Assembly: GCA_014380365.1 (NCBI GenBank) | Contig: JACMJZ010000024.1 | Span: forward strand, 62,001-126,000 | From: Pyrinomonadaceae bacterium | Lineage (GTDB): Bacteria; Acidobacteriota; Blastocatellia; Pyrinomonadales; Pyrinomonadaceae | Length of the DNA: 64,000 nt | Direction: 5' to 3' | Shown: positions 25,139 through 33,602 of the stretch, in pieces | Layout of the letters: each line of letters begins with the position of its first letter | How positions within the stretch are numbered: the stretch's first letter is position 1 | The notes under the pieces: model-generated | What the model saw: the letters and a program-made list of their open reading frames with translations, nothing else | Database searches by the model: none | What the model was told of the DNA's origin: nothing | Program-made: the position numbers and the translations under genes

Positions 25139-26353
25139 ATGAACATCATGCTTGCAGCGAGTACAGGTGAAGGCGCTGGTTTTCTACTGGCGCTGTTCGT
25201 CATGCTGGTCTCCGCGAAGCTCATGGCCGAGCTTTTCGAGCGGCTGCGACAGCCGGCGGTGGCGGGTGAGATTCTCGCCGGCATTCTGATTGGACCCAGC
25301 GTGCTCAACTGGGTTGCGCCCACAGACCTGACAAACTCACTGGCTGAGATCGGCGTTATCTTCCTGCTCTTCACCGTTGGACTCGAAACCAAACCGGCCG
25401 CAATCTTCAAAGTCGGACAGCGAGCACTGCTGGTTGCCGTGCTCGGGGTCGTTGCTCCTTTTATTGGAGGCTCGCTGCTCATGCGTTCATGGGGTGCAAC
25501 CGGCGTTGAGGCGATGTTCGTCGGCACGGCGATGGTGGCCACTTCGGTGGGCATCACGGCGCGCGTGCTGTCATCAATGGGGTTCCTCGAGACAACGACT
25601 GCGCGCATCATCCTGGGCGCTGCGGTTATCGACGACATTCTTGGATTACTAATTCTGGCCGTGGTGACAAACCTGGCCGCGGGCTCTGTAAACTATGCGG
25701 CGCTTGCCGTCACTGCCGCCCTGGCGATTGCATTCACCGCCTTCGTTGCCCTGGTGGGCGCGCCGGTGGTGAAACGGATGGCGCCGAGGATCGAAAACCT
25801 GCGCGTGAGTCACGCACTCTTTGGAGTCAGTTTGCTCCTGTGTCTCGGTTTGTCCGTCGCTGCTCTTTTTATCGGAGTCGCCGCGATCATTGGCGCGTTT
25901 TTGGCCGGGATGGCTTTTGCAGAAGCGAGCGAAGACAAACCCACTATGCATAAGCAAATGTCGGGAGTGACGGAGTTTCTAGTGCCGCTCTTCCTGGTGA
26001 ACATCGGCATGCAGCTTAAACTCGAAGTATTTCGTGATCGATCAGTCATTGCCCTTGCGCTCCTGGTAACTCTCATCGCCGTCCTCACAAAACTAATTGC
26101 CTGCGGCCTGGGAGCGTGGGGACTTGGGTGGAGACGCGCCGGTCAGGTCGGCATGGGTATGGTGCCGCGAGGTGAAGTCGGGATCGTGGTGGCCCAGATC
26201 GGACTCGGGCTTGCTGTAATCGACCAGTCGCTCTACGGCGTGGTGCTGGTAATGGCGGTCGCCACCACGTTGATTGCCCCGCCATTTCTGCGGCTCCTCT
26301 ATTCTTCGGAAGAGACCCGACCATCGGCCAAGTCCGCGTTAGCGGACGACTGA
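25139..26353 (+). CDS. CPA2-type cation:proton antiporter
   Basis: 404-residue polytopic membrane protein of the KefB/NapA (Na+/H+ exchanger, CPA2) family. LRQPAVAGEILAGILIGPSVL is the signature of helix 2. GAAVIDDILGLLILAVVT holds the conserved Asp-Asp pair of helix 5/6 needed for ion exchange, and GMVPRGEVGIVVAQIGL is the conserved GxxPRGEV motif near the C terminus. No KTN/TrkA domain follows, so it is the short form. ATG 25139 is chosen over TTG 25085, which would overlap the tspO 5' region. Ion specificity (Na+ or K+) is not visible. Confidence 0.88.
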   Translation: MNIMLAASTGEGAGFLLALFVMLVSAKLMAELFERLRQPAVAGEILAGILIGPSVLNWVAPTDLTNSLAEIGVIFLLFTVGLETKPAAIFKVGQRALLVAVLGVVAPFIGGSLLMRSWGATGVEAMFVGTAMVATSVGITARVLSSMGFLETTTARIILGAAVIDDILGLLILAVVTNLAAGSVNYAALAVTAALAIAFTAFVALVGAPVVKRMAPRIENLRVSHALFGVSLLLCLGLSVAALFIGVAAIIGAFLAGMAFAEASEDKPTMHKQMSGVTEFLVPLFLVNIGMQLKLEVFRDRSVIALALLVTLIAVLTKLIACGLGAWGLGWRRAGQVGMGMVPRGEVGIVVAQIGLGLAVIDQSLYGVVLVMAVATTLIAPPFLRLLYSSEETRPSAKSALADD

Positions 26354-26375
26354 TAGAGTCGGGCTTCAACACATC

Positions 26376-28805
26376 CTATTTGGAAGAGCAGGTGTTGTCG
26401 GTAACGTTGCGGTCGGTAATCGTAAACGTTGCCTTCGGCGTAGTTGTCTGCACTGTCGCGTCTCCCGTTTTGGTGCAGGTATCAAGGCGACTAAAAACTC
26501 GACGGTCGGGCGCGTTGTGCGTCAGCACAATGACGCAACCCTTTCTTGCCATCGTGCCTGTCCCTGTTAGGCTGGTGCCACCCGCAGGCGCCGGGGGTGT
26601 GCCGCCGGGCGTGATGGTTCCACCTGATGGCGGCTGCCCAACCGGCTTGGGTGATGAGCCAGGGTTCGTGAAGATGTAGTCGCCGGTAAATGTATTCCAC
26701 TGGATTCCGGAGTGGCGATTCGAGTCGTCAGTTATGCAGACGTCAAACCGGTCAACAATAACGGTGGCTACTACGGTGAATGCGCCAGCCTGCTGGCCAG
26801 TGATTGCCCTGGTAGTCGTGTAAATTCCGTCTCGATTCACTTCGGTCGGAGTAATCCGCAGGTTTTGAAAGTTGCCGCCGTCCATGTTGATCACGCCGGT
26901 AGCGTCGAGCTGTAGCGGCACAGGTTCCGTGATCCCTTCCAGTCCGTTTACCTCGACCTTCAGCACGGTCTGTTCACCTCTCAGCAAGTTAGTCTTGGGC
27001 GCACTCAGATTCACACCGACGTTGCGATAGTTTCCGGTGGTTCTCGTGTTCCCTTCGGTCAGGTGAAGCTTGATCGGGCCGATTACATTGGCGGGCGCGG
27101 CGAAGACAGATTTGCGCGGTGACTCGGCAATTACGTCGAACCGGCCCATAGTGTCACGGTCTTCTCCATCGCTAACCCTGATGTCCGTATTCGCGGCGTT
27201 GCCATCGAACGGACCGGTTACGACGATGGGCCGCCCGGTCTGACCGACGGGCGGGAAGCTAAACGGCGGGTTCGTTATTTTCGGATCAGGTGTGATGATC
27301 GCGCCTGACGGGTGCGTCGGCTGCGTTATTTTCGGATCAGGCGTGATGATCGCGCCTGACGGGTGCGTGGGCTGCGTTATCTTCGGATCGGGCGTGATGA
27401 TCGCGCCTGACGGGTGCGTCGGCTGGGTTATTTTCGGATCGGGCGTGATGATCGCGCCCGAAGGATGCGTCGGCTGGGTTATTTTCGGATCGGGCGTGAT
27501 GATCGCGCCCGAAGGATGCGTCGGCTGCGTTATTTTCGGATCGGGCGTGATGATCGCGCCCGAAGGATGCGTCGGCTGCGTTATCTTCGGATCGGGCGTG
27601 ATGATCGCACCTGACGGTGTCATGCCTTCCCCAGCTTTGCGAATTTCGTCGAACATTTGACCGATCAGAATGTTAGTTCGCGCAAGGGTTTGGCCATCAC
27701 GGTCCATCACAGCAATCGGTACAGTGTTGTCTTTCCCTGTAATTGTCGTTGTATAGATCCAGAAAGTCTGTTGGATCACAGCCTCACGTTCTTTTTCGGG
27801 GCTCCCCGCAAACGGCTCCACACGCTTGCCATCGATTTCGATAGCCAAACTAAGGAGCACATTCTGATTCTTTGCGCGCTCCTCCGGCGTCTCTCCTTTC
27901 GGCTCGGTGATCACCGTTCCCGAAATCGTATCGCCTGCCCTGATGTCGTCCGGCAGTCTCACTATGACTCGGCCCTGAACAACCTTGAAGGTAACGGTAT
28001 TAAGGCCGTTAGCGGTTTTCGACTCGGCTGACTGGCCGTCACCCGGCGGGATGAAGTTACCTTTTTTGGGGGGCTCTTCTGTTTGGCGCGCGTCCTCCGC
28101 CAGTTTTATCAGTTTAAGCCGCTCTGCCAGGTCATCGAGCCGTTTCTTCCGCGGATTGGTTTCTGAGCCGCTTCCGGTCCGGGTGGCCTCATGGAGCAAT
28201 CGCCTGGCATCCCGAATCGCCTTTGCCGCGGCCCGACGTGCTGCCCGCGCTCGCTTCCGCTTGAGACGCGCCTTCTTCTCCAGGTCATTCTTCTTGTCCG
28301 CGTCGTCGGCCTTCTTGTCGGCTGCGTCCGCCTCTCTCTCTTTCTTGGCCGCATCTTCCTCGGCCTTCTTTGCAGCCTCAGCGGCGTCATCCGCCTCCTT
28401 CTTTTCATCAGCTGCTTTCTTGTTTCTCTCCTCGTTACTACCCCCAGCTTCTTTAGCATCCTTCGCGGCATCTTCAGCCTCAAGCTGCTCTTCCTGGGCT
28501 TTGTCCTGGGCCTCGTCTGCCTTCTCCGCGGCCTCGGCCGCAGCTTTTGCGGCATCGTCGGCTGCCTTGTCCTCCGGCGTTTGCTCCTTACCAGCCTTCT
28601 TTCCGGCCTCATCAGCAGCTTTTTGTGCCTCGGCAGCTTCCTTCGCAGCTTGCTCGGCCTGGGCCGTATCTGCCTCGGCTTTCTTGATGGCTTTTTCAGC
28701 CTCAGTGTCAGCGTGAACGAGAACCGGCAGGAAGCTGAACGCAGCGATGAACAACATCGCGGCACATGTAGCAGCCAGTAGACAGAATCTGATTGACGAT
28801 TTCAT
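26376..28805 (-). CDS. Secreted Ala/Lys/Glu coiled-coil protein with seven 17-aa repeats
   Basis: 809-residue exported protein. A signal peptide (about 1-32) is followed by a highly charged Ala/Glu/Lys/Asp stretch (residues 33-190), strongly predicted coiled coil, then a basic segment (KARLKRKRARAARRAAAKAI). Residues about 270-390 look globular (TFKVVQGRVIVRLPDDIRAG; a possible beta sandwich). Seven copies of a 17-residue unit SGAIITPDPKITQPTHP follow (about 394-511), then a C-terminal region of Ig-like or adhesin-like beta character ending in a Cys-containing tail. I recognise no family. The layout suggests a cell-surface or extracellular stalk protein. A 20-bp palindrome at 28881-28900 may control it. 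Confidence 0.8.
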   Translation of the reverse strand: MKSSIRFCLLAATCAAMLFIAAFSFLPVLVHADTEAEKAIKKAEADTAQAEQAAKEAAEAQKAADEAGKKAGKEQTPEDKAADDAAKAAAEAAEKADEAQDKAQEEQLEAEDAAKDAKEAGGSNEERNKKAADEKKEADDAAEAAKKAEEDAAKKEREADAADKKADDADKKNDLEKKARLKRKRARAARRAAAKAIRDARRLLHEATRTGSGSETNPRKKRLDDLAERLKLIKLAEDARQTEEPPKKGNFIPPGDGQSAESKTANGLNTVTFKVVQGRVIVRLPDDIRAGDTISGTVITEPKGETPEERAKNQNVLLSLAIEIDGKRVEPFAGSPEKEREAVIQQTFWIYTTTITGKDNTVPIAVMDRDGQTLARTNILIGQMFDEIRKAGEGMTPSGAIITPDPKITQPTHPSGAIITPDPKITQPTHPSGAIITPDPKITQPTHPSGAIITPDPKITQPTHPSGAIITPDPKITQPTHPSGAIITPDPKITQPTHPSGAIITPDPKITNPPFSFPPVGQTGRPIVVTGPFDGNAANTDIRVSDGEDRDTMGRFDVIAESPRKSVFAAPANVIGPIKLHLTEGNTRTTGNYRNVGVNLSAPKTNLLRGEQTVLKVEVNGLEGITEPVPLQLDATGVINMDGGNFQNLRITPTEVNRDGIYTTTRAITGQQAGAFTVVATVIVDRFDVCITDDSNRHSGIQWNTFTGDYIFTNPGSSPKPVGQPPSGGTITPGGTPPAPAGGTSLTGTGTMARKGCVIVLTHNAPDRRVFSRLDTCTKTGDATVQTTTPKATFTITDRNVTDNTCSSK
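27271..27625. repeat. Seven tandem 51-bp repeats in coding sequence
   Basis: The unit (GGATCAGGCGTGATGATCGC within it on the plus strand) recurs every 51 bp, exactly 17 codons. Copies fall into two subtypes, CCTGACGGGTG at one end and CCCGAAGGATG in the middle, which differ only by synonymous changes. That indicates recent expansion plus selection on the peptide. Confidence 0.92.
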
Positions 28806-28880
28806 GTGAATCTCCTCTTTGGATCAGGTCTTACAGGTGTTCATCAAGCCACCTTGGAAAGGACAGCTAGATGCCGGATA

Positions 28881-28900
28881 CTGCGTACTAAATTACGCAG
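28881..28900. promoter_or_regulatory. Inverted repeat upstream of the repeat-protein gene, possible operator
   Basis: CTGCGTA-CTAAAT-TACGCAG, 7-bp arms around a 6-bp AT-rich centre, 76 bp upstream of the start codon at 28805. The shape suits a LuxR/NarL-type or similar dimeric regulator. Confidence 0.45.
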
Positions 28901-29069
28901 GCGGCGCTTCGTCTGGATTGACCCTTGATTGAACTAACTGCGAGGAAAGATAATTGCGGCTTGAATACGGGTACTACTTATCACCATCAAGGTCCTGAGT
29001 CAATGGCTTTTGGGCCAGTGATCCGTCAGAGGCGCGCTTCAAAGCACAGGCACGTGAAGTACAAAACCA

Positions 29070-29104
29070 AAGGCTGCCCGCGGTTACTCAACCAGGGCAG
29101 CCTT
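29070..29104 (-). terminator. Intrinsic terminator of the ispG operon
   Basis: Minus-strand stem AAGGCTGCCC/GGGCAGCCTT with a 15-nt loop, followed in the direction of transcription by TTTGGTTTTGT. It lies 25 nt past the ispG stop and closes the uppS-ispG block. Confidence 0.75.
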
Positions 29105-29128
29105 CGAGCGTTTTCGAAGTCGTTGTTT

Positions 29129-30235
29129 CTAAGTAATACTTACCAACTCAGGCTCGGCAGTCGCTTTCTTAGCCTCGATTTCGGCCAACAGTTTCTCAGT
29201 TTCCATCACAAACGCTTCGACGATATCTTCGCCGGCTACTTTGCGCATGGGCACGCCGTCTTTGAAGATCATCCCAACGCCGCGGCCAAAGGTTACGCCG
29301 AGTTGCGAGTCGTGCGCCTCGCCGGGGCCGTTCACCGCGCAGCCCATGATCGAAAGGTGCAAGGGCTCTTCTACGTGGGCCAGGCGGCGCTCAATCTCGG
29401 TAACAATCTCGACGAAGTTGTCGACATCGAGGCGGCCACACGTGGGACACGCAACCACAGTCACGCCCCGCGAGCGTAGTCCCAGTGACTTCACGATCTC
29501 CCAGGCAACCCGCACTTCCTCCTGCGGCTCCGCGGCCAGCGAAACACGAATCGTGTCGCCTATTCCCTCGTGTAAAAGAATGCCCAGACCGATGGAAGAC
29601 TTAATAGTTCCGCCGAATGCCGTCCCCGCCTCGGTCACGCCCAGGTGAAACGGATAATCAACCTTCTCGGCAAGCAAACGGTAAGCAGCGACTGTGCGGT
29701 GAACGTCGGAAGCTTTCAGAGAAATAATCGTGTCGGTGAAGCCGAGGTTCTCGAGGATCTGTATGTGGCGCAAAGCAGATTCAACCATCGCCTCAGGCGT
29801 CGCGGTGCCATACTTCTTCAGCAAATCCTTCTCGAGCGAGCCACCGTTGACGCCGATGCGGATCGGCACCTTCTGCGCCTGCGCCGCGCGCACCACTTCC
29901 ACGATCCGCTCGTGCTTGCCGATGTTGCCGGGATTCAGTCGCAACTTGTCGATGCCCGCTTCGAGCGCGAGCAGCGCGAGTTTGTAATGGAAGTGGATGT
30001 CAGCGACGAGCGGAACGTCAGGCACTCGTTTGCGAATCTCTTTCAACGCGATCGCGGCATCATTGTCGGGCACGGCCAGCCGTACAATCTCGCAACCGGC
30101 GCGCACCATCTCCTCGATCTGCGCAACTGTAGCGCCCACGTCCGACGTGTCCGTCTTCGTCATCGACTGGACAACAACCGGCGCGCCGCCGCCGATCTGC
30201 ACGTTCTTAACCTGTACTGCTCTCGTCTGTCGCAT
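29129..30235 (-). CDS. ispG: 4-hydroxy-3-methylbut-2-enyl diphosphate synthase
   Basis: Penultimate enzyme of the MEP isoprenoid pathway; converts MEcPP to HMBPP with a 4Fe-4S cluster. VVVQSMTKTDTSDV, LVADIHFHYKLAL, RLNPGNIG and RIGVNGGSLEKDLL form the TIM barrel. The C-terminal cluster domain has ACPTCGR and MGCAVNGPGEA (three Cys ligands). ATG 30235 begins MRQTRAVQVKNVQIGG; the longer reading to 30271 lies within a heptamer array. Bacterial two-domain form, normal length of 368 aa. Last gene of the block. Confidence 0.95.
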   Translation of the reverse strand: MRQTRAVQVKNVQIGGGAPVVVQSMTKTDTSDVGATVAQIEEMVRAGCEIVRLAVPDNDAAIALKEIRKRVPDVPLVADIHFHYKLALLALEAGIDKLRLNPGNIGKHERIVEVVRAAQAQKVPIRIGVNGGSLEKDLLKKYGTATPEAMVESALRHIQILENLGFTDTIISLKASDVHRTVAAYRLLAEKVDYPFHLGVTEAGTAFGGTIKSSIGLGILLHEGIGDTIRVSLAAEPQEEVRVAWEIVKSLGLRSRGVTVVACPTCGRLDVDNFVEIVTEIERRLAHVEEPLHLSIMGCAVNGPGEAHDSQLGVTFGRGVGMIFKDGVPMRKVAGEDIVEAFVMETEKLLAEIEAKKATAEPELVSIT

Positions 30236-30243
30236 ATCAATTA

Positions 30244-30333
30244 GTTTCGAGTTTCGAGTTCCGAGTTTCAAGTCTCAAGTTTAAAGCCGAAAGTCTTCTA
30301 ACTCGAAACTTGAAACTCGGAACTCGAAACTTA
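30244..30333. repeat. Inverted heptamer arrays between rseP and ispG
   Basis: Consecutive 7-mers GTTTCGA, GTTTCGA, GTTCCGA, GTTTCAA, GTCTCAA, GTTTAAA, GCCGAAA, GTCTTCT then AACTCGA, AACTTGA, AACTCGG, AACTCGA, AACTTA. The second half is the reverse complement of the first. It begins 8 bp from the ispG start codon and ends in the rseP stop, so it is transcribed in the operon. Confidence 0.85.
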
Positions 30334-31725
30334 TTTTGCAGGCGTCGTCGCCGCGGGCTTATCTTCCGAGCCGCGCCAGTTTGAAGCCAGCTTCAGGAAG
30401 TCGTTAGAAATCACAAAGACCATCAAGAGAATCACCATCACGAAACCCACCTGCTGAATTCTCTCCCGCACCCGCATCGATATCGAAAGACCAACCAGCG
30501 CCAACAGACCTTCAATCAAGAGCAGAAATATTGCTCCGCCGTCCAGCACCGGAATAGGCAGGAGGTTGAAAATCCCCAGATTCAAACTCAGGAAGGCCAG
30601 CGTGGTAAAGAAACCGCTCCAACCGAATCTCTCCACGGCCGATCCGGCAGCTTTATAAATTCCCACCGGGCCAGAGAGTGTGTTGCGCGCTGAGCGTTGT
30701 CCGGTAAAAACCTGTCCCAGCGCTTTGCCGGTAAGCCGCAGGATTTGGAGGTTGCTGTCTACAGCGTAAGCGCCCGCCGTTGCGAGCCCCGCCTTATGCA
30801 GCGGTATTTCTTCGTCTGGTCGAAAACCCAAACGCTCCCGGCCGTCAGCCAGCTTTCGCGGCGTCGCTGTCACGTCCGTCTGCTGGCCGTTACGATTGAC
30901 GGTCAGAGTGATCGGCTGGCCCTTATGCTCTCGAATAAACTGAGTCACCTGTTCGGCGCTGCGAACTGGTTGTCCGGAAATTGAAAGAATGCGATCGCCG
31001 GGCTGTAACCCGGCCTCGGAAGCCGGCGTGTCTGCCTCCACTTCACGAACCACCACAGGCAAGTCACCGTAGTCGGGCAGAAAGTCGAGCAGGCCGGCGG
31101 TTTCTCCGTCTTCAACATGGGCTACCGGAGTGATGGTCAAATTAACGCGTTGGCCATTCCGCTCAACGACCACCGGCAACGGTTGGCCGGGCGATAACAA
31201 CGCATCACCGCGGATCGTGTCCCACTTCGGATTCTCAGTCCCATTGAAGGAAACAATTCTGTCTCCACGCTGCAACCCGGCGGCGGCTGATGCGCCATTC
31301 GCATTCATGCTGCTGACTACCGGCGCGGGAACAGCAGGCACGCCGTACATCAGTGCGCCAGCAAAAGGAATCGCGAGAGCGGTCAGCACATTCATCACCG
31401 GGCCGGCGATAGCCACCAGAATCCGCTGCCACCGCGGGCGCAAATTAAACTGCTCCTCCGGCGGAATATCGCTGTCGCCTTCGCCTTCAATCGCGGCGTT
31501 TGATTCGTCGCCGCCGAGTTTTACGTAGCCGCCCAGCGGGATGGCGGAAAGTCGGTAGTCAGTGTGGCCCCATTTCCTACCAAACAATCGCGGTCCAAAG
31601 CCGACCGAAAAAGTCTCGACGCGAATCTTTAGAAGTTTTGCGACCAGGAAGTGGCCAAACTCATGAATGACGACTGCAGAACCGAGGATGAATATGAATG
31701 CTGCTGGATATAATAGATAGTTCAT
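30331..31725 (-). CDS. rseP: RIP zinc metalloprotease (site-2 protease)
   Basis: 464-residue inner-membrane intramembrane protease that cuts anti-sigma factors or signal-peptide remnants. The active site is HEFGH (about residues 17-21) in the first helix, and the third ligand motif is NLLPIPVLDGGAIF near residue 400. Two PDZ domains lie between (GLQRGDRIVSFNG and GLQPGDRILSISG). PLGGYVKLGGDE is the conserved membrane-reentrant region. ATG 31725 places the HExxH at the usual distance from the N terminus. Located between dxr and ispG as in many genomes. Confidence 0.94.
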   Translation of the reverse strand: MNYLLYPAAFIFILGSAVVIHEFGHFLVAKLLKIRVETFSVGFGPRLFGRKWGHTDYRLSAIPLGGYVKLGGDESNAAIEGEGDSDIPPEEQFNLRPRWQRILVAIAGPVMNVLTALAIPFAGALMYGVPAVPAPVVSSMNANGASAAAGLQRGDRIVSFNGTENPKWDTIRGDALLSPGQPLPVVVERNGQRVNLTITPVAHVEDGETAGLLDFLPDYGDLPVVVREVEADTPASEAGLQPGDRILSISGQPVRSAEQVTQFIREHKGQPITLTVNRNGQQTDVTATPRKLADGRERLGFRPDEEIPLHKAGLATAGAYAVDSNLQILRLTGKALGQVFTGQRSARNTLSGPVGIYKAAGSAVERFGWSGFFTTLAFLSLNLGIFNLLPIPVLDGGAIFLLLIEGLLALVGLSISMRVRERIQQVGFVMVILLMVFVISNDFLKLASNWRGSEDKPAATTPAK

Positions 31726-31812
31726 TGGGCGAATTCTCTTTCCTAACTCGATCAAAAACGGTCCGAATCGAGTTTACGCGGCGTCCAATTGCGCGTCAAA
31801 CCGCTGAAATGT

Positions 31813-31860
31813 GGCACGGGCGTCCCGCCCGTGCCTCACGCGCAAGATGCGCGTGCCACC
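31813..31860. repeat. GC-rich REP hairpins between dxr and rseP
   Basis: GGCACGGGCGTCCCGCCCGT and GCC form one palindrome, and CACGCGCAAGATGCGCGTG forms a second. Both words recur at 33117-33206 at the other end of dxr. Confidence 0.65.
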
Positions 31861-31871
31861 TCAACCGTTCC

Positions 31872-33080
31872 TTAGGCTACTAACGGCGCGGGTTTCGGTA
31901 GCTTTTGTATTTCAAGTGCCGCGGCAATGCGGGCGGCGCGATCGGCTTCGAGTATGGTGGCAAGTTCGGTAGCAGGCTGAGTGTCGTGGCCATCCATGAC
32001 CGCTTCGATGATGCGCGGAATGTCAGTCAGGCTGATTCTTTCCTCAAGGAACGCCGGCACGGCGACCTCATTCGCCGCGTTCATTGCCGCCGGCAGCGTG
32101 CCACCTTCGCGAAGCGCACGATAGGCCAGCCCAATACATGGAAACCGTTCCAGATCTGGAGCCTCGAAATGAAGCACGGATAGCGCGGTCAAATCCAGCG
32201 GCGGTAGTTCACACGAATGGCGGTCCGGGTAGGTGAGCGCATACTGAATCGCATGTCGCATGTCAGTCACACCCATCTGTGCGATCACAGAGCCGTCCAC
32301 GAGTTCGATCATTGAATGGACTACAGACTCGGGATGGACGACGATTCCGATTTCGTCCGGAGCAAACCCAAAAAGCCAGTGCGCTTCGATCACCTCGAGG
32401 CCTTTGTTCATTAGAGTCGCGGAGTCGATGGTGATTTTCGCGCCCATGTTCCAGGTCGGGTGACGCAGAGCCTCAGAAACCGTCGATGCTTCCATTTGCG
32501 CAGCGGACCTGGTACGGAAGGGTCCGCCCGAAGCGGTCAGGACTATCCGCCGAACTTCGGAGCGCTTTTCACCGCGCAGACATTGATGCAGAGCGTTGTG
32601 TTCGGAGTCTACCGGCAGCAGCTCGGCGCCAGACTCGCGCGCCGCTTTCGTCATTAGCTCGCCTGCCATCACCAGCGTCTCTTTATTTGCGAGCGCTACT
32701 CGCTTCCCTGCTTCGAGAGCGCGCAGCGTAGGAACAAAACCAACAGCGCCTACCGTAGCTGAGACTACGATGTCGGCTTGCGGATGGGTGGCGACTTCAA
32801 TCAAACCCGGTTCGCCAACGATGATGCGGGGCAGGTCGACGTCGTTCTCAAAAAGGCGTGCGCGAAGATCGTGCGCCGCTTCTTCTGAATCAACCGAAAC
32901 CATCTCCGGCAGATGACTAGCAATCTGGAGGGCCAGCTCCTGCACATTATGACCCGCGCCCAACGCCACCACGCGAAACCGCTCGGCCCCGAGGGATTCA
33001 ATCACCCGCAGCGTGTTGCAACCGATCGAACCGGTCGAGCCGAGTATCGCAATTCCTTTTGGGCCAGTATCGAGTGTCAT
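31872..33080 (-). CDS. dxr: 1-deoxy-D-xylulose 5-phosphate reductoisomerase
   Basis: Second step of the MEP pathway, NADPH-dependent. The Rossmann start AILGSTGSIGCNTLRV (residues 11-26), LANKETLVMAGELM and PVDSEHNALHQCL (metal-binding Asp/Glu) are exact family motifs, as are TASGGPFR, HPTWNMGAKITIDSATLMNKGLE and HPESVVHSMIE. 402 aa is normal. The start is 1 nt after the stop of the upstream Coa1-like gene, so they are translationally linked. Confidence 0.96.
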   Translation of the reverse strand: MTLDTGPKGIAILGSTGSIGCNTLRVIESLGAERFRVVALGAGHNVQELALQIASHLPEMVSVDSEEAAHDLRARLFENDVDLPRIIVGEPGLIEVATHPQADIVVSATVGAVGFVPTLRALEAGKRVALANKETLVMAGELMTKAARESGAELLPVDSEHNALHQCLRGEKRSEVRRIVLTASGGPFRTRSAAQMEASTVSEALRHPTWNMGAKITIDSATLMNKGLEVIEAHWLFGFAPDEIGIVVHPESVVHSMIELVDGSVIAQMGVTDMRHAIQYALTYPDRHSCELPPLDLTALSVLHFEAPDLERFPCIGLAYRALREGGTLPAAMNAANEVAVPAFLEERISLTDIPRIIEAVMDGHDTQPATELATILEADRAARIAAALEIQKLPKPAPLVA

Positions 33081-33081
33081 G

Positions 33082-33600
33082 TTACGCCGCTAACTTGATA
33101 ATTGCGTCTGCTTCCGCAGTGGCGCGCGCATCTTGCGCGTGGTTCACGGGCGAGCCGAGCACCCAAGCGGGGCTGCCCCGCCGGGGACCCCGCACGCCCG
33201 TGCCACTTTCGTAGGGGTTGAGCAGGTCAATTGCTTGCCCCTCGTCATTCTTATAGGAAGCGGAAATCACGCGCCAGGGCTTTCCATTGCGAAAGATTAA
33301 TTCAACCGTCGCGGTGACAGTCTTTCGTTCCCCAATCACCTTAAGACTTAACTGAGCCGTGCCGTCGCCACTATCTATATTGATGTTACCCGTCACCAGT
33401 TTGCCAAATTCCTTAACCTCGCCGATGTCTTGCTTGAGCAGCGCATTATTATTCAGAAACTCGCGGGATACGTTGGCCGCCTCGCTGTTCGAGATCCCGT
33501 AAAAGATCGAACCCACGATCCCGCCGACAAAAATAAGCACGATCAAACCCAGCACGACCACGATGGCTATAACCACTACAATTATTTTTTTGGTAGTCAT
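33082..33600 (-). CDS. Small membrane-anchored protein, Coa1-like, with repeat-derived tail
   Basis: 172 residues. One N-terminal membrane helix (about 6-32, very Val/Ile-rich) is followed by a soluble domain of about 100 residues (SREFLNNNALLKQDIGEVKEFGKLVTGN...), which resembles the Coa1/cystatin-like domains often found in membrane-anchored bacterial proteins. The family call is tentative. Residues about 132-160 (ESGTGVRGPRRGSPAWVLGS onward) are the translation of a family C REP element plus a second hairpin, so the C terminus is an insertion product. It sits 2 nt from cdsA and 1 nt from dxr inside an otherwise canonical cluster, so it is expressed with them. Confidence 0.7.
   Translation of the reverse strand: MTTKKIIVVVIAIVVVLGLIVLIFVGGIVGSIFYGISNSEAANVSREFLNNNALLKQDIGEVKEFGKLVTGNINIDSGDGTAQLSLKVIGERKTVTATVELIFRNGKPWRVISASYKNDEGQAIDLLNPYESGTGVRGPRRGSPAWVLGSPVNHAQDARATAEADAIIKLAA
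33145..33206. repeat. GC-rich 62-bp REP element, family C, inside a gene
   Basis: Differs from 12241-12302 at only 4 of 62 positions. It is read in frame as the C-terminal part of the Coa1-like protein; a second small hairpin (GCGCGCATCTTGCGCG) follows at 33122-33139. Confidence 0.85.
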
Positions 33601-33602
33601 TT

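Larger units (their letters stand above)
28806..29128. other. 323-bp gap between ispG and the repeat protein
   Basis: It holds the palindrome at 28881-28900 and the ispG terminator at 29070-29104. No further gene or RNA is evident. Confidence 0.5.

Noticed and set aside
27271-27625. Tandem 51-bp repeats as a CRISPR array
   Set aside because: No spacers; units are contiguous, whole-codon and inside a gene.
27292-27660. Plus-strand ORF of repeated MIAPDGCVG units
   Set aside because: It is the mirror of the 51-bp repeats in the real minus-strand gene; no independent features.
27985-28781. Two long plus-strand ORFs rich in Ser/Ala or Leu
   Set aside because: Low-complexity antisense of the Ala/Lys/Glu coiled-coil gene.
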